64,000 nucleotides of DNA, from assembly GCA_030428945.1 (NCBI GenBank), contig JAUIEC010000009.1, forward strand, positions 124,001-188,000, read 5' to 3'. Below the pieces are notes generated by a model. That model searched no databases. It was not told the DNA's origin and saw only the letters and a program-made list of their open reading frames with translations. The position numbers and the translations under genes were made by a program. The stretch is from Phycisphaerae bacterium (GTDB lineage Bacteria; Planctomycetota; Phycisphaerae; UBA1845; Fen-1342). Shown piece by piece: positions 43,443 through 52,659 of the stretch (position 1 is the first letter of the stretch; every line of letters begins with the position of its first letter).

Positions 43443-45269
43443 TTATTCGACGGTGACCGCCTTGGCGAGATTCCGCGGCTTGTCGACGTCGCAGCCGCGC
43501 AGCACGGCCGCGTGGTACGCCAGCATCTGCAGCGGAACCACCGTCACCAGCGGGGCCAGCAGTTCGTCGATCTCCGGCACGAACAGGACGTGCTCGGCCA
43601 GCTTCGCAACCTCGGTGTCACCCTCGGTCGCCACGACGATCACGCGGCCGCCGCGGCTGCGGACTTCCTCGATGTTGCCGATGACCTTCTCGTACCAGTG
43701 GCCGCGCGGGGCCAGGATCACGACCGGCATGTCTTCGCTGATCAGGGCGATCGGGCCGTGCTTCATTTCCGCGGCCGGCAGTCCTTCCGCGTGAATGTAG
43801 CTGATTTCCTTGAGCTTCAGGGCGCCTTCCAGGGCGATCGGGTACTGCAGGCCGCGTCCCAGGTAGAGCCAGTTGCCGGCGTCGGCGTACTCGGCCGCGA
43901 TCTCGCGGCACTGCTCGTCCAGCACCAGCGTCTTCTCGATCACGTCGGGAACGGTGGCCAGCGTTCGCAGGTACTGGTCGCAGGCGGCCGGGCTGAGATG
44001 GCTGCGGCGTCCGAGGAAGGCGGCGATCATCGCGAGGACGGTGACCTGTCCGACGAAGGCCTTGGTCGAGGCGACGCCGATCTCGGGCCCGACGTGCAGG
44101 TAGACGCCGGCGTCGGTTTCGCGGGCGATGGTCGAGCCGACCGAGTTGACCACGCCGAGCGCCATCGCGCCCTTGTTCTTCGCTTCGCGCAGCGCGGCCA
44201 GCGTGTCGATCGTTTCGCCGCTCTGCGAGATCGAGATCAGGACGGTGCCGTCCTCGACGATCGGGTTGCGATAGCGGAACTCGCTGGAATACTCGACTTC
44301 GCACGGAATCCGGGCCAGTTCCTCGATCAGGTACTCGCCGATCAGGGCCGCGTGCCAGGCCGTTCCGCAGCCGGTCAGGATGATCCGCTTGGCCTTGATC
44401 AGTTCGCGGGCCACGTGCGCCAGGCCGCCAAGCTGCACGCGGGCCTCGTCCATGTCGAGTCGGCCGCGCAGGCAGGTTCGCAGCGCCTCGGGCTGTTCGT
44501 AGATTTCCTTCCGCATGAAGTGCGAGAAGCCGCCGAGTTCGATCTGCTCGAGCGTCCACTCGATCGCTTCGACCTCCTTGGTCACCGGCGTGGCGTCCAG
44601 GTTGGTCGTCTTGTAGCCGTCGCGGTCAACCACCAGCACCTCGTTGTCTTCCAGGTAGATCACGTTGGCGGTGTGCTGGATGATCGCGGCCGCGTCCGAG
44701 GCGATCAGGAATTCTTCCTTGCCGATGCCGAGGATCAGCGGGCTTCCGCGGCGGGCGGCGACGAGCTTGTCGGGTTCCTCCGCCGAGATGGCGGCGATGC
44801 CGAAGGTGCCGCGGACTTCGCGGAGGGCCTTGCGGACGGCATCCTCGAGGCAGCCTTCGTAGAAGTGTCCGACCAGTTTGGCGAGCACCTCGGTGTCGGT
44901 CTCGCTTTCGACCTGAACGCCCTCGCTCTCCAGGTAGCGGGTCAGAGTCCGATAATTCTCAATGATGCCATTGTGCACCAGGGCGATCCGTCCGCTCTGA
45001 TCGGTGTGGGGGTGGGCGTTGATATCGGTGGGGGCCCCGTGGGTGGCCCAGCGGGTGTGGGCCACGCCGATCGTACTGCCGTCGAGGCTGTGATCGAGCT
45101 TGGATTCGAGCGAGGCGATCCGCCCGGCACTCTTCCGCAGGGTCAGCTTGCCGTCCCGGGCGATCACCAGGCCGGCGGAGTCGTATCCCCGATAATCCAG
45201 CCGTTTGAGGCCTTCGATGAGGATCGGGGTCACATCTCGCTTGCCGATATAGGCGACGATCCCGCACAT
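43443..45269 (-). CDS. glmS: Glutamine-fructose-6-phosphate aminotransferase GlmS
   Basis: 608 residues, standard length. GlmS makes glucosamine-6-phosphate from fructose-6-phosphate and glutamine. The N-terminal nucleophile Cys2 is in MCGIVAYIGKRDV; HTRWATHG and the LVHNGIIENY loop complete the glutaminase. Two SIS domains follow (ILTGCGTAWHAALIG near residue 300, and LPAAEMKHGPIALI) and the protein ends DKPRNLAKAVTVE. Upstream 45390-45420 is AT-rich (minus-strand TAAAAT) but a matching -35 was not found, and no glmS ribozyme was recognised in the 280 bp before the next gene. Confidence 0.98.
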   Translation of the reverse strand: MCGIVAYIGKRDVTPILIEGLKRLDYRGYDSAGLVIARDGKLTLRKSAGRIASLESKLDHSLDGSTIGVAHTRWATHGAPTDINAHPHTDQSGRIALVHNGIIENYRTLTRYLESEGVQVESETDTEVLAKLVGHFYEGCLEDAVRKALREVRGTFGIAAISAEEPDKLVAARRGSPLILGIGKEEFLIASDAAAIIQHTANVIYLEDNEVLVVDRDGYKTTNLDATPVTKEVEAIEWTLEQIELGGFSHFMRKEIYEQPEALRTCLRGRLDMDEARVQLGGLAHVARELIKAKRIILTGCGTAWHAALIGEYLIEELARIPCEVEYSSEFRYRNPIVEDGTVLISISQSGETIDTLAALREAKNKGAMALGVVNSVGSTIARETDAGVYLHVGPEIGVASTKAFVGQVTVLAMIAAFLGRRSHLSPAACDQYLRTLATVPDVIEKTLVLDEQCREIAAEYADAGNWLYLGRGLQYPIALEGALKLKEISYIHAEGLPAAEMKHGPIALISEDMPVVILAPRGHWYEKVIGNIEEVRSRGGRVIVVATEGDTEVAKLAEHVLFVPEIDELLAPLVTVVPLQMLAYHAAVLRGCDVDKPRNLAKAVTVE

Positions 45270-45549
45270 AGTCTGACGCTCCTTGTCGCGTGGTGTCGGG
45301 GTCGAGCACCGTGGTCGGCGGCCCCGTGTCCGGATCCGCCCGGGGGCGGTGTGTTTTCTACGCCTGGATCCGGACTCCGTTCACCGGTCCGTGCAGATCT
45401 GAAATTTTACCATAAAACGTCGCCCGGCGAGCCGATGGAACCCCATAGCGTCGCAACATGTGTCCGATGTTTATCGGCTCGGATCCGGAGCGGGTCGATC
45501 GAAAACCACCTCGGAGGGGCCCGCCGCCCGCCGCCGATGGAGCAAAGCC

Positions 45550-45876
45550 GTGACGGATGCCTCGGTACCCACCCTGCTGGTTTCTGAACTCGTCCGCGAA
45601 GATCCCGAGATGCGGGACATCGTCGAAGATTTCGTCGGCGATTTGCAGACCCGCATCCACGAACTTCGTGACGCCTTCGCCGCCACCGACTGGGACCGGA
45701 TGGCCACCCTCGCGCACCAGCTCAAGGGGGCCGGCGGATCCTACGGCTACCCCGCCATCAGTCAGCGCGGCGCGGCCATGGAAGCCGACTTCAAGAACCG
45801 CCGCCACGACACCGTCGAACTCCACCTCAAGGCGCTCGCCGACCTCGCGTCCGCAGCCGGGGCCGGGCTGAAGTAG
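45550..45876 (+). CDS. Histidine-containing phosphotransfer (HPt) domain protein
   Basis: 108 residues, GTG start behind GGAG. Almost all of it is an HPt four-helix domain: the phosphorylation site is His56 in ATLAHQLKGAGGSYGYP. It would relay phosphoryl groups between a hybrid histidine kinase and a response regulator, neither of which is nearby. Monocistronic. Confidence 0.92.
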   Translation: MTDASVPTLLVSELVREDPEMRDIVEDFVGDLQTRIHELRDAFAATDWDRMATLAHQLKGAGGSYGYPAISQRGAAMEADFKNRRHDTVELHLKALADLASAAGAGLK

Positions 45877-45887
45877 CCGCGCGCGGA

Positions 45888-45975
45888 GTCAGCAAGTCAG
45901 CAGGTAAGCAAGTAACCGGCAAGCACGTCAGCATTTCCGGGTCAGCGGATCAGCCGGTCAGCAGGCGAGCAGGTC
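45888..45975 (+). repeat. Degenerate GTAAGCAN/GTCAGCAN array after the HPt gene
   Basis: Twelve bases after the HPt stop a string of imperfect 8-bp units (GTCAGCAA, GTAAGCAA, GTCAGCAG) runs to 45975 and continues weakly. Unit orientation is sense to the gene. Confidence 0.65.
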
Positions 45976-46105
45976 CGGGAACACCGCAAACGCCGGGGTG
46001 CCCGATCGCGAACGCGAACCCACCGGCGGATGCATCAACGCGCCGGGCGAACGCGCTGCGAAGATCGCTCGGGCACATGCCTGCGCGGGGCGAATCCGCC
46101 CGTGT

Positions 46106-46936
46106 TCACGGCGTCTCAACGCTCCTCGCTCCCGCGCTCCCCGACTTCGTCGCCGCCGCGTTCCCCGGCTCGCTCTCCATGCTCTCGCGCCTCCACAGCC
46201 AGTCGAGGTGTTCAGCCAGGGCCTCGGCCTCGTCCGGCTCCAGCGGCGTGTCGTGGTTGGCGTCCGGCAGGTCCAGGACCCGCGACGGTCCGCCGTAGCG
46301 CTCGAGGATCACCGACTGCAGGTGCGCCGGCACGACCCGGTCCCGCAGTGAGCGGATGAAGACGGCCGGGGCGGTGTTGGCGGCCGCGGCCCGGACGGCA
46401 TCCAGGTGCCCCGGCACCATCGCCGCGATCAGGTCGGCCCCGATCCACCCGTTCCACCAGGCCCGCCGGTCGCGGATCACCGCCCGCAGCGGCGGCGGGT
46501 TCCGCACGATCAGACCCGACAGCGGAAACCGCGGGGCGGCCAGCAGCGCCGCCAGCCCGCCCAGGCTGTTGCCGGCCAGGAAGACGCGGCGCTGTCCGGA
46601 CGCGAACGCCCGTTCGAGCAGGGCGACCGTGACCGGCACGAGGTTCTGCAGACGCGCCCGCCCCGGACTGTCGCCATAGCCCGGCGGATTGACCGCCCAG
46701 ACTTCGACCTGCTGATGCGGCCAGAAGCCGATCGGGTGGTCGATCGCCCGCTCCGCCCGCCCCCCGGCCCCCGGCAGTCGCAGCAGCAGCACATCACCAG
46801 CGCGGCCTTCCGGACGATGCGTCCACAACCCGCACGGACCGACCGGCGTAGCCAGGGTCTCGCGCGCTCCGCGCTGGGTCGCAATCGGCTCGGTACTCGG
46901 TTTGAGCACCAGCGCATCGGGAATCCGTGCAAACAT
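46106..46936 (-). CDS. Alpha/beta hydrolase fold protein
   Basis: 276 residues from the ATG at 46936; the longer frame above it runs through a tandem repeat array and is not coding. The nucleophile elbow is GNSLGG (Ser near residue 125), VWAVNPPGYGDSPG is the typical oxyanion-side loop and DANHDTPL holds the catalytic His. Residues near 230 (FIRSLRDRVVP) supply the acid. Substrate unknown. A serine aminopeptidase-like or lipase-like subtype cannot be told apart. Confidence 0.85.
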   Translation of the reverse strand: MFARIPDALVLKPSTEPIATQRGARETLATPVGPCGLWTHRPEGRAGDVLLLRLPGAGGRAERAIDHPIGFWPHQQVEVWAVNPPGYGDSPGRARLQNLVPVTVALLERAFASGQRRVFLAGNSLGGLAALLAAPRFPLSGLIVRNPPPLRAVIRDRRAWWNGWIGADLIAAMVPGHLDAVRAAAANTAPAVFIRSLRDRVVPAHLQSVILERYGGPSRVLDLPDANHDTPLEPDEAEALAEHLDWLWRRESMESEPGNAAATKSGSAGARSVETP

Positions 46937-46977
46937 TCCCGCAACTGTGCTGCGGCTGGCAGGAAGTGTCAATATGG

Positions 46978-47388
46978 AAGGGAACAGGGAACAGGGAACA
47001 GGGGAGAGGGAGCCAGGGAGCCAGGGAGCGAGGGAGCGAGGGAGCCAGGGAGCCAGGGAGCCAGGGAGCGAGGGAGCGAGGGAGCCAGGGAGCCAGGGAG
47101 CCAGGGAGCGAGGGAGCGAGGGAGCGAGAGGACCTGACGGTGGCGGGCAGCGGGGTGCCCCATTCTTACGCGGGGGGTGCCCCGTCCTTGAGCGAGCGCA
47201 GCGAGCGGAACGGTGGGGGACTGCGCAATGCCGAGCCAGGCGGTGCGGCACCGACGCTCGGGGATTCTGAGTCGAAGAGACCGCGGATTCTGAGTCGAAG
47301 AGACCGCGGTCGGCCGCGTCGATGACGCACCCTACGATCGCTACTCGCTCCCTGGCTCCCTGGCTCCCTCGCTCCCTCGCTCCCTTCT
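46978..47388. repeat. Large composite 3'-end element (arrays, REP-like core, inverted array)
   Basis: Read from the minus-strand DUF1801 stop: a sense GGGAGCNA array (47345-47388), TAGGGTGCGTCATCGACGC module (47316-47334), a 23-bp direct duplication (GATTCTGAGTCGAAGAGACC and following CGCG, twice in 47262-47309), the palindrome TTGAGCGAGCGCAGCGAGCGG (near 47189-47209), then an inverted array (47004-47130) and GGGAACA units (46978-47001). No gene found. Confidence 0.85.
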
Positions 47389-47979
47389 TCACCGGTATCG
47401 ATCGTTCAGGCCTTCGCCGGCCAGGATCATCGGGATGATCTTGTTCACTCGCCGCTGGCGCGTCTCGGCGCGCTTCGCCTCGGCTACGTGCGCGGCGAAC
47501 TCGCGCCGCTTCCCGATCGTGAACGCCTCGAACGCGGCTTTTGCGGCCGGCTTCTCGGCCCGGGCGGCCGTCAGTTCCGGCGGCAGATCGACCGGCTTGC
47601 CGCGCTGCGGCGTGACCTTCCGGCCGTCGCGGCACAGCCGGATCGCCTCCTGCACGTAGGACCGCACCATCCGCTTGTTGATCTCGTCGCTCGACGTGAA
47701 ACGCCACTGCCGTTGCGCCCGCGTCTTTCCCTGCTGGGCGTTGATCAGCACGCCGGCCGGATCCGTCAGCAGCACCCCCTGGTGGAACCACAGCCCGAAG
47801 TACGCCTTGAACGCGCCCAGGCCGACGACGTTCTCGCCGTCACAGGTGTAGCACGGACCGCCCCACTTGACGGTCTCCTCCAGGTCGGTCGCCAGCAGAA
47901 TCGCCCGCAGCGTCCGCAGTTCGTCCTGCCAGTGCTCGGCCGCCTCGATGTAGGCGTCCACGCTGTCGTAGCCGTTCAT
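47389..47979 (-). CDS. DUF1801 / YdeI-family protein
   Basis: 196 residues from the ATG at 47979, 9 bp behind GAGGGA. The N-terminal half is DUF1801 (HWQDELRTLRAILLATDLEETVKWGGPCYTCDGENVVGLGAFKAYFGLWFHQG, residues ~18-75, is the diagnostic block), and the C-terminal half resembles the YdeI/OmpD-associated helix bundle (LTAARAEKPAAKAAFEAFTIGKRREFAAHVAEAKRAETRQRRVNKIIPMI; key features E-x-NPKAxxxFxxL-like, KR.ey..wi..AK..eTR..Ri). Such proteins are small, cytosolic and without a known reaction. Confidence 0.9.
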   Translation of the reverse strand: MNGYDSVDAYIEAAEHWQDELRTLRAILLATDLEETVKWGGPCYTCDGENVVGLGAFKAYFGLWFHQGVLLTDPAGVLINAQQGKTRAQRQWRFTSSDEINKRMVRSYVQEAIRLCRDGRKVTPQRGKPVDLPPELTAARAEKPAAKAAFEAFTIGKRREFAAHVAEAKRAETRQRRVNKIIPMILAGEGLNDRYR

Positions 47980-48077
47980 GCCCCATGTCCCTCGTTTCCG
48001 GTTGGTGTTTCGCTGCCGACAGGTTCCTCGACACGTCGCCGCGCGGCAACGGAAAAAACCGGTCGTCGTTCCACCGA

Positions 48078-48428
48078 CTATTCGAGCCACGCGCCGGCCG
48101 TGCCGTCGTCGGCGCCGGTGTTCTTCGTCCCGGCCGGTTCGATCAGCAGAATGCTGGCCGGTGCCGCGGCCCGCGGGCGGTGTTCGACGCCGGCCGGGAT
48201 GACCGCCAGGTCGCCGGTACCCAGGTGCAGGGTCCGGTCGCGCAACTCGATTTCGATCTCGCCATCCAGCACCAGGAACGCTTCGTCGGTGTCGTCGTGG
48301 GCGTGCCAGACGAAATCGCCCTCGACCCTGGCCAGTTTCAGGTGGTAGTCGTTCAGGGCGGCGACAATCCGCGGGGACCAGGTTTCGGTGATCCGCCCGA
48401 GTGCTTCGTGCAGGTGAATCGTCTTCAC
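48078..48428 (-). CDS. Cupin domain protein
   Basis: 116 residues from the GTG at 48428, whose AAGGAG site is well placed; the upstream frame extension overlaps the divergent gene. Cupin motif 1 is WHAHDDTDEAFLVLDGEIEIEL (His-x-His, then Glu) and motif 2 LAVIPAGVEHRPRA, a single-domain metal-binding beta barrel. Many such small cupins act as sugar isomerases or dioxygenases, but nothing here decides. Divergent to the DUF6624 gene. Confidence 0.88.
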   Translation of the reverse strand: MKTIHLHEALGRITETWSPRIVAALNDYHLKLARVEGDFVWHAHDDTDEAFLVLDGEIEIELRDRTLHLGTGDLAVIPAGVEHRPRAAAPASILLIEPAGTKNTGADDGTAGAWLE

Positions 48429-48624
48429 GGTGTCTCCTTTGCGCGAGCCGGGACCCGTGACTATACCTCGCCGGCGCCCGCCGGGCGGAGGGGCCCGCCG
48501 GCACCGATCCCTCGCTTTTGTCCGGTTTCGAGCGGATCCATCGTTCCCCGGGCGCTTCGCAGCACCTACCCTGCGTGAAACCGAGGCGCCGCGTCCTGCC
48601 CGCGCGGCCATCTGGGAGAGACCC

Positions 48625-49485
48625 ATGCACGGAATCGTCATCGCGCTGCTGCTCGCACTGCCGCCCCTCACAATGGACCAGGCCGCCGACCTGGCTGCCC
48701 AGGCCGACCGGGCCGTCGCAGGCAAGGACAACGCCACCGCGGCCGGACTGTATGTCCAGGCGATCGAGGCCGGCGCGGCCCGCGACCGCTACGGGTACAA
48801 GGCGGCCTGCTGCTTCGCCCTGGCCGGGAAGGTGGACGAGGCGTTCCGCTGGCTCGACGCGGCCGTCGAGGCCGGCTTCGCCCACGTCGACCATCTGAAA
48901 GCCGACCCCGACCTGGCGAGCCTGCACGCCGATCCCCGCTGGAAGCAGAGCGTGGCCCGGGCAGAGGCCCGCCAGGCGGCCGCGATCGAGAAACTCACGC
49001 ACAAGGAACTGCGCCTGGAACTGCTGCGGCGGATGCGGATCGACCAGGACATCCGCCGTCAGAAGAACCCGGACATCAGCAAGTGGATGAAGATCGACGC
49101 CGACAACACGGCCTACATGAAGAAGGTCATCGCCGAGCACGGCCTGCCCGGCTACGCGATGGTCGGCAAGGACGGCGCCCTGGCGGTCTTCCTGCTGATC
49201 CAGCACGCCGACAAGGACCGCCCGTTCCAGAACGAATGCCTCGCCCTGATGCGGGCCAAGGTGGCCGACCAGCAGTTCTCCGGCACGCACCTGGCCTACC
49301 TGACCGACCGCGTTCTCGTCGGCCAGGGCAAGCCGCAGATCTACGGCACCCAACTGGTGCAGATCAACGGCGTCCTCGAACCCTCCCCGATCGAAGACCG
49401 CGACAACGTCGACCAGCGCCGCAAGGAAGTCGGCCTCGGCCCCCTGGCCGACTACATCGAAATGGTCCGCCGGAATTCGCCGTGA
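48625..49485 (+). CDS. DUF6624 family protein with signal peptide
   Basis: 286 residues from the ATG at 48625 (GGGAGAG upstream). A short hydrophobic N-terminus (IVIALLLALPPLTM) may be a signal peptide. Residues 20-110 have TPR/SLH-like helical repeats ending with GFAHVDHLKADPDLASLHADPRW, the usual 'F...LL.DPDF..L..D.RW' segment. The rest is DUF6624: QDIRRQKNPDISKWMKIDADNTAYMKKVIAEHGLPGYAMVGKDGALAVFLLIQHAD, with conserved HAD (residues near 195) and YGTQL. The family has no assigned biochemistry. Confidence 0.86.
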   Translation: MHGIVIALLLALPPLTMDQAADLAAQADRAVAGKDNATAAGLYVQAIEAGAARDRYGYKAACCFALAGKVDEAFRWLDAAVEAGFAHVDHLKADPDLASLHADPRWKQSVARAEARQAAAIEKLTHKELRLELLRRMRIDQDIRRQKNPDISKWMKIDADNTAYMKKVIAEHGLPGYAMVGKDGALAVFLLIQHADKDRPFQNECLALMRAKVADQQFSGTHLAYLTDRVLVGQGKPQIYGTQLVQINGVLEPSPIEDRDNVDQRRKEVGLGPLADYIEMVRRNSP

Positions 49486-49489
49486 ACGG

Positions 49490-49751
49490 AAGGGAGCGAG
49501 GGAGCGAGGGAGCGAGGGAGCAAGGGAGCAAGGGAGCAAGGGAGCGAGGGAGCCAGAGTCGGGGCGATCGTAGGGTGCGTCATCGACGCGGCATTCCACG
49601 GGTAGGGTATGCGCGGGTGCCTCAGGCGTCGATGCCGCACCGCGTGGCAATCCCGTCGACCGGCGAAAACCCCGCGTGCCAAGAAGGCACTGCTCAAGAG
49701 CAGTGGCACCACCGCGTGGCTGTATCTCGCTCCCTCGCTCCCTCGCTCCCT
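49490..49751. repeat. GGGAGCNA element with REP-like core between convergent genes
   Basis: Sense array (49490-49556) 5 bp after the DUF6624 stop, module TAGGGTGCGTCATCGACGC...GATGCCGCACCGCGTGGC (49571-49650), the palindrome GGCACTGCTCAAGAGCAGTG (49686-49705), and an inverted array (49727-49751). The SGNH gene's TAG stop (49750-49752) abuts the inverted array from the other side. Confidence 0.85.
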
Positions 49752-50502
49752 ACTCCGACGTTCCTGCCCCGAGCGCCGCGGCGACCAGGTCCGCCACGCG
49801 CGCATTGCCGGCCGCGCTGAGGTGGTTGCAGTCGAAGTAGCTGTCGCAGTCGGCCAGCAGGTCCTCGCCGATCGTGGCGACGTCGATCAGGACCAGGTCG
49901 CGGGCGATCGCCACGTCCCGGATGCGGGCGTTCAGCGCCACCTGGTAGGCGTTGATCGTCGTCGTCTGTGCGGCCGTCACGACTCCCCCCGGCACGAGCG
50001 GACAGGGGGCCTCGGCCGACAGCGGGAAGTAAGTCAGCAGGTACAGTTGCCACCCGGCCGCCGCCGCCGTGTCGGCCACCATCATCAGGTTGGCCTCGAT
50101 CCGATCCAGTTCCTCGGCCAGTACGACCTGGAACAGCGGACTGTTGAAGCGGAACAGCAGGGGGTCGTTGGCCCGCACGAAATCGATCAGGTCGGTGCCA
50201 CCCTGCCAGTAGATCAGCGCCGTCGCATTCGGGTACAGATCGCGGTCGACCGTCCGAACCAGTCGAACGATTCCCTCGGCGGTGTTCTCGCCCGACGTGC
50301 CCTCGTTCGCGACCGCCTCGTCCGGCAGTTCCAGCAGGCCGGGCAGCAGCGTCGAGAAATCGGCTTCGGCCGGCCCCCGCGTGGCCGAGTCGCCGAACAC
50401 GACGATGCGGGCGTCCGGGTTCGGCACCCGCCAGTCATACGACAGGTTGCAGCCGACCTGGCCTGCCAGCAGCAGCCCGACGATGATCACGCTTGTTCGC
50501 AT
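49750..50502 (-). CDS. SGNH/GDSL-family lipoprotein hydrolase
   Basis: 250 residues from the ATG at 50502 behind GGGAGGCGG. Lipoprotein signal ending in lipobox AGQVGC with Cys18. Serine hydrolase of the SGNH superfamily: block I FGDSATRG (nucleophile Ser), a Gly in the TSGEN region, YWQGGTDLIDF and the C-terminal DCNHLSAAGNARVA (D-x-x-H catalytic pair). Extracytoplasmic esterase; substrate unknown. The TAG stop is formed at the edge of the inverted repeat array. Confidence 0.88.
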   Translation of the reverse strand: MRTSVIIVGLLLAGQVGCNLSYDWRVPNPDARIVVFGDSATRGPAEADFSTLLPGLLELPDEAVANEGTSGENTAEGIVRLVRTVDRDLYPNATALIYWQGGTDLIDFVRANDPLLFRFNSPLFQVVLAEELDRIEANLMMVADTAAAAGWQLYLLTYFPLSAEAPCPLVPGGVVTAAQTTTINAYQVALNARIRDVAIARDLVLIDVATIGEDLLADCDSYFDCNHLSAAGNARVADLVAAALGAGTSE

Positions 50503-50763
50503 CCGGTTCCGCCTCCCGGGCCGTTCCCGTCGTTCTCGACGCGCCGGACCGTTCGCAGGACGCGGCCGGCACGCCACAGGATCATAACCACGCCCCGCAG
50601 ACTCCGGCCAGCCAACCGGCAGGGCGGTGCCTTCGCGTCAGATCGGCGCGGATGAACTCCCGCCGGCAGGCAGGGTGACCGGCACCGATGACCGAACGCG
50701 GGAGAACACCGAGACCCTGGCCGGTCACCAGATGGGTATGCACCTGCGACCCGGCCCACTAGC

Positions 50764-52512
50764 ATGCTGCGCCAGAAGTTGACGGAAGAGTTCGTACAGG
50801 AAGGCAAGCAGGTACGCACGGAATTGCCAACGCCGGATGACAACTCACTGGCCGGAAGCGACGGGGCGTTGCCGACGGATGGCAGCCCGGCGGACCCGCC
50901 CGGCCGCAGCCTGGTCGCCGGGCTCTGCGGCGTGCTCGTGCTGGGCACCTTCGCGATGCATGCGGCGACGTTCTGGCACCAGGTCAACGATGACGCTTTC
51001 ATCACCTTCCGCTACGCCCGCAACCTGGCGGCCGGCCTGGGCCCGTACTACAACCCCGGCGAGCATGTCGAGGGCTTCACGAATCCGCTGCTGATGCTGC
51101 AACTCAGCGCCGCGATCGCGCTGCTCGGACCCGATGCCGTCGTGACGGTTGCGCGGATCATCGGCGTGCTGAGCGGCGGCGTCGCGATCCTGGCCGCCTG
51201 GTGGCTGGCCCGCGCCGCGCTGCGTTCCGCGCCTACGCTGCGAACGACCGCTGCTTCGCTCGCCTGGCTCGCGGGCGGACTGGTGGCCACCAACGCCGCC
51301 TTCGCCCTGAACAGCACCAGCGGACTCGAGACGATCCAGTTCAGCGCGATCCTGACGCTCGCGGTCGTCGTCCTGGCGGCGGAAGCGGGCGGCGGGCGCT
51401 TCCTCGGCTGCGCGCTGCTGCTCGGCCTGGCGGTCTGGTCGCGTCCGGAAGGGGGGCTTGTCGCCGCGGGCGTGCTGGCCGCGCAGGGACTGCTGGCAGG
51501 ACGCGCGTGGCGGGCCGTGCTGCGCGACGCGGCCATCGTCGCGCTGTTCGCGGCCACGCTGCTCGGTCTGCGACTGGTGCTGTTCGATGGCGAGTGGCTG
51601 CCCAACACCTACTTCGCCAAGCGCGGCGGCTTCGCGGGTGTGTCGGCCGGCGCTTACCTGGGCGAGTACACCTGGTTCCACCTCGGCGGTCCGCTCGCGC
51701 TGCTGGCCGTCATTCCGCTGCTGCCCGGGGTGAGCCCGCCGGCGGTCCGTCGCCTGCTCGCGCCGGCCGCGATCGTGGTGGCAGCCGGCGTGGCGATCTG
51801 CCTGCTGGTCGGCGCCGACTGGATGCTGGGGTTCCGCTTCCTGGTTCCGTATGCGCCGCTCTGGTCCGCGCTGGCGATTACCGGACTCGGACTGCTGGCC
51901 GCCCGCCTGGCGGTGCGTCCGGCCCTGGTGGCCGTGGTCGGCCTGGCGCTGATCAGCGGGATCTGGCTGGGGCAGCAGCAGGTGCGGGCGGACCGCTACG
52001 TCCCGTGGGTGTCGACGCGGGCGGTCGGGTATCGGAACGGGCACCACGCGCTGGCCACCTGGCTGGCGGCCGAGGTCCGTCCGGGCGAGACCGTCGCCCT
52101 GATGGACATCGGCATCGTCGGCTACCATTGCCCGCTGCTGCGGATCCGCGACATCTCCGGACTGACGGACCGCACCATCGCCAAGGCCCCCGGCGGGTTT
52201 CTCGACAAGCGCTTCCCGCCCGAGGAAGTGCTCGACCAGCGGCCGGCGTTCCTGGTCCTCACGCTGACCGCGCCGCGCCTGCCCGGCCCGGACGGCCCGC
52301 GCTTCGATCCCGCCGCGCTGACCTGCTGGACAGGGATCGAGGAACGCCTCGCGGCCGCCCCGGCCTTTCGCGCGCACTATGTTCGCCTGCGGCCGCCGCA
52401 GGGCAATGACTGGCTGGCCGACCTGGCCGCCCGGGCCGGTGCCGCCCGGATCTTCGAGCACGACTACCCCGACCGCTACTATTTCCTGGCCGCCTATCGC
52501 CTGCAGCCCTGA
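50764..52512 (+). CDS. Polytopic GT-C-type membrane glycosyltransferase candidate
   Basis: 582 residues with about ten membrane helices from residue 52 on (LVAGLCGVLVLGTFAMHAATFW onward). The first extracytoplasmic loop has NDDAFITFRYARNLAAGLGPYYNPGEHVEGFTNPL, resembling the DD motif and following residues of GT-C enzymes such as the mycobacterial AftB-type arabinosyltransferases and related dolichol/decaprenyl-sugar transferases. The large C-terminal soluble part starts near residue 410. No good ribosome binding site precedes ATG 50764, so the start is uncertain by some tens of residues. Acceptor and donor are unknown. Confidence 0.75.
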   Translation: MLRQKLTEEFVQEGKQVRTELPTPDDNSLAGSDGALPTDGSPADPPGRSLVAGLCGVLVLGTFAMHAATFWHQVNDDAFITFRYARNLAAGLGPYYNPGEHVEGFTNPLLMLQLSAAIALLGPDAVVTVARIIGVLSGGVAILAAWWLARAALRSAPTLRTTAASLAWLAGGLVATNAAFALNSTSGLETIQFSAILTLAVVVLAAEAGGGRFLGCALLLGLAVWSRPEGGLVAAGVLAAQGLLAGRAWRAVLRDAAIVALFAATLLGLRLVLFDGEWLPNTYFAKRGGFAGVSAGAYLGEYTWFHLGGPLALLAVIPLLPGVSPPAVRRLLAPAAIVVAAGVAICLLVGADWMLGFRFLVPYAPLWSALAITGLGLLAARLAVRPALVAVVGLALISGIWLGQQQVRADRYVPWVSTRAVGYRNGHHALATWLAAEVRPGETVALMDIGIVGYHCPLLRIRDISGLTDRTIAKAPGGFLDKRFPPEEVLDQRPAFLVLTLTAPRLPGPDGPRFDPAALTCWTGIEERLAAAPAFRAHYVRLRPPQGNDWLADLAARAGAARIFEHDYPDRYYFLAAYRLQP

Positions 52513-52659
52513 CCCTGGGGCAGCGTGCCCGGTGAATCTGGCGATCGGGAGCGGTGCGATCTCTGCGCACCCGCTCACCGCTCTCGACACAACGATTCGC
52601 CTCCCGCGCGATGGGGCGGATCGCGTATCGTGTTCCGCATGAGCCGGAGAGGCATCGGT

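Noticed and set aside
43443..45549. glmS ribozyme upstream of glmS
   Set aside because: No recognisable ribozyme core in the 280-bp upstream region; such ribozymes are mostly found in Gram-positive bacteria.
42213..45587. 1124-codon plus-strand open frame
   Set aside because: It is antisense to the sulfatase and glmS genes.
46996..47130. CRISPR array
   Set aside because: Units are contiguous 8-mers without spacers, and no cas genes are present.
46937..47791. Upstream extension of the alpha/beta hydrolase frame
   Set aside because: The extra ~285 codons are translated repeat array (RERGSEGAREPGSQG-type) and overlap the DUF1801 gene.
47980..49650. Upstream extension of the DUF1801 frame
   Set aside because: It overlaps the cupin and DUF6624 genes and the array; ATG 47979 has its own ribosome binding site.
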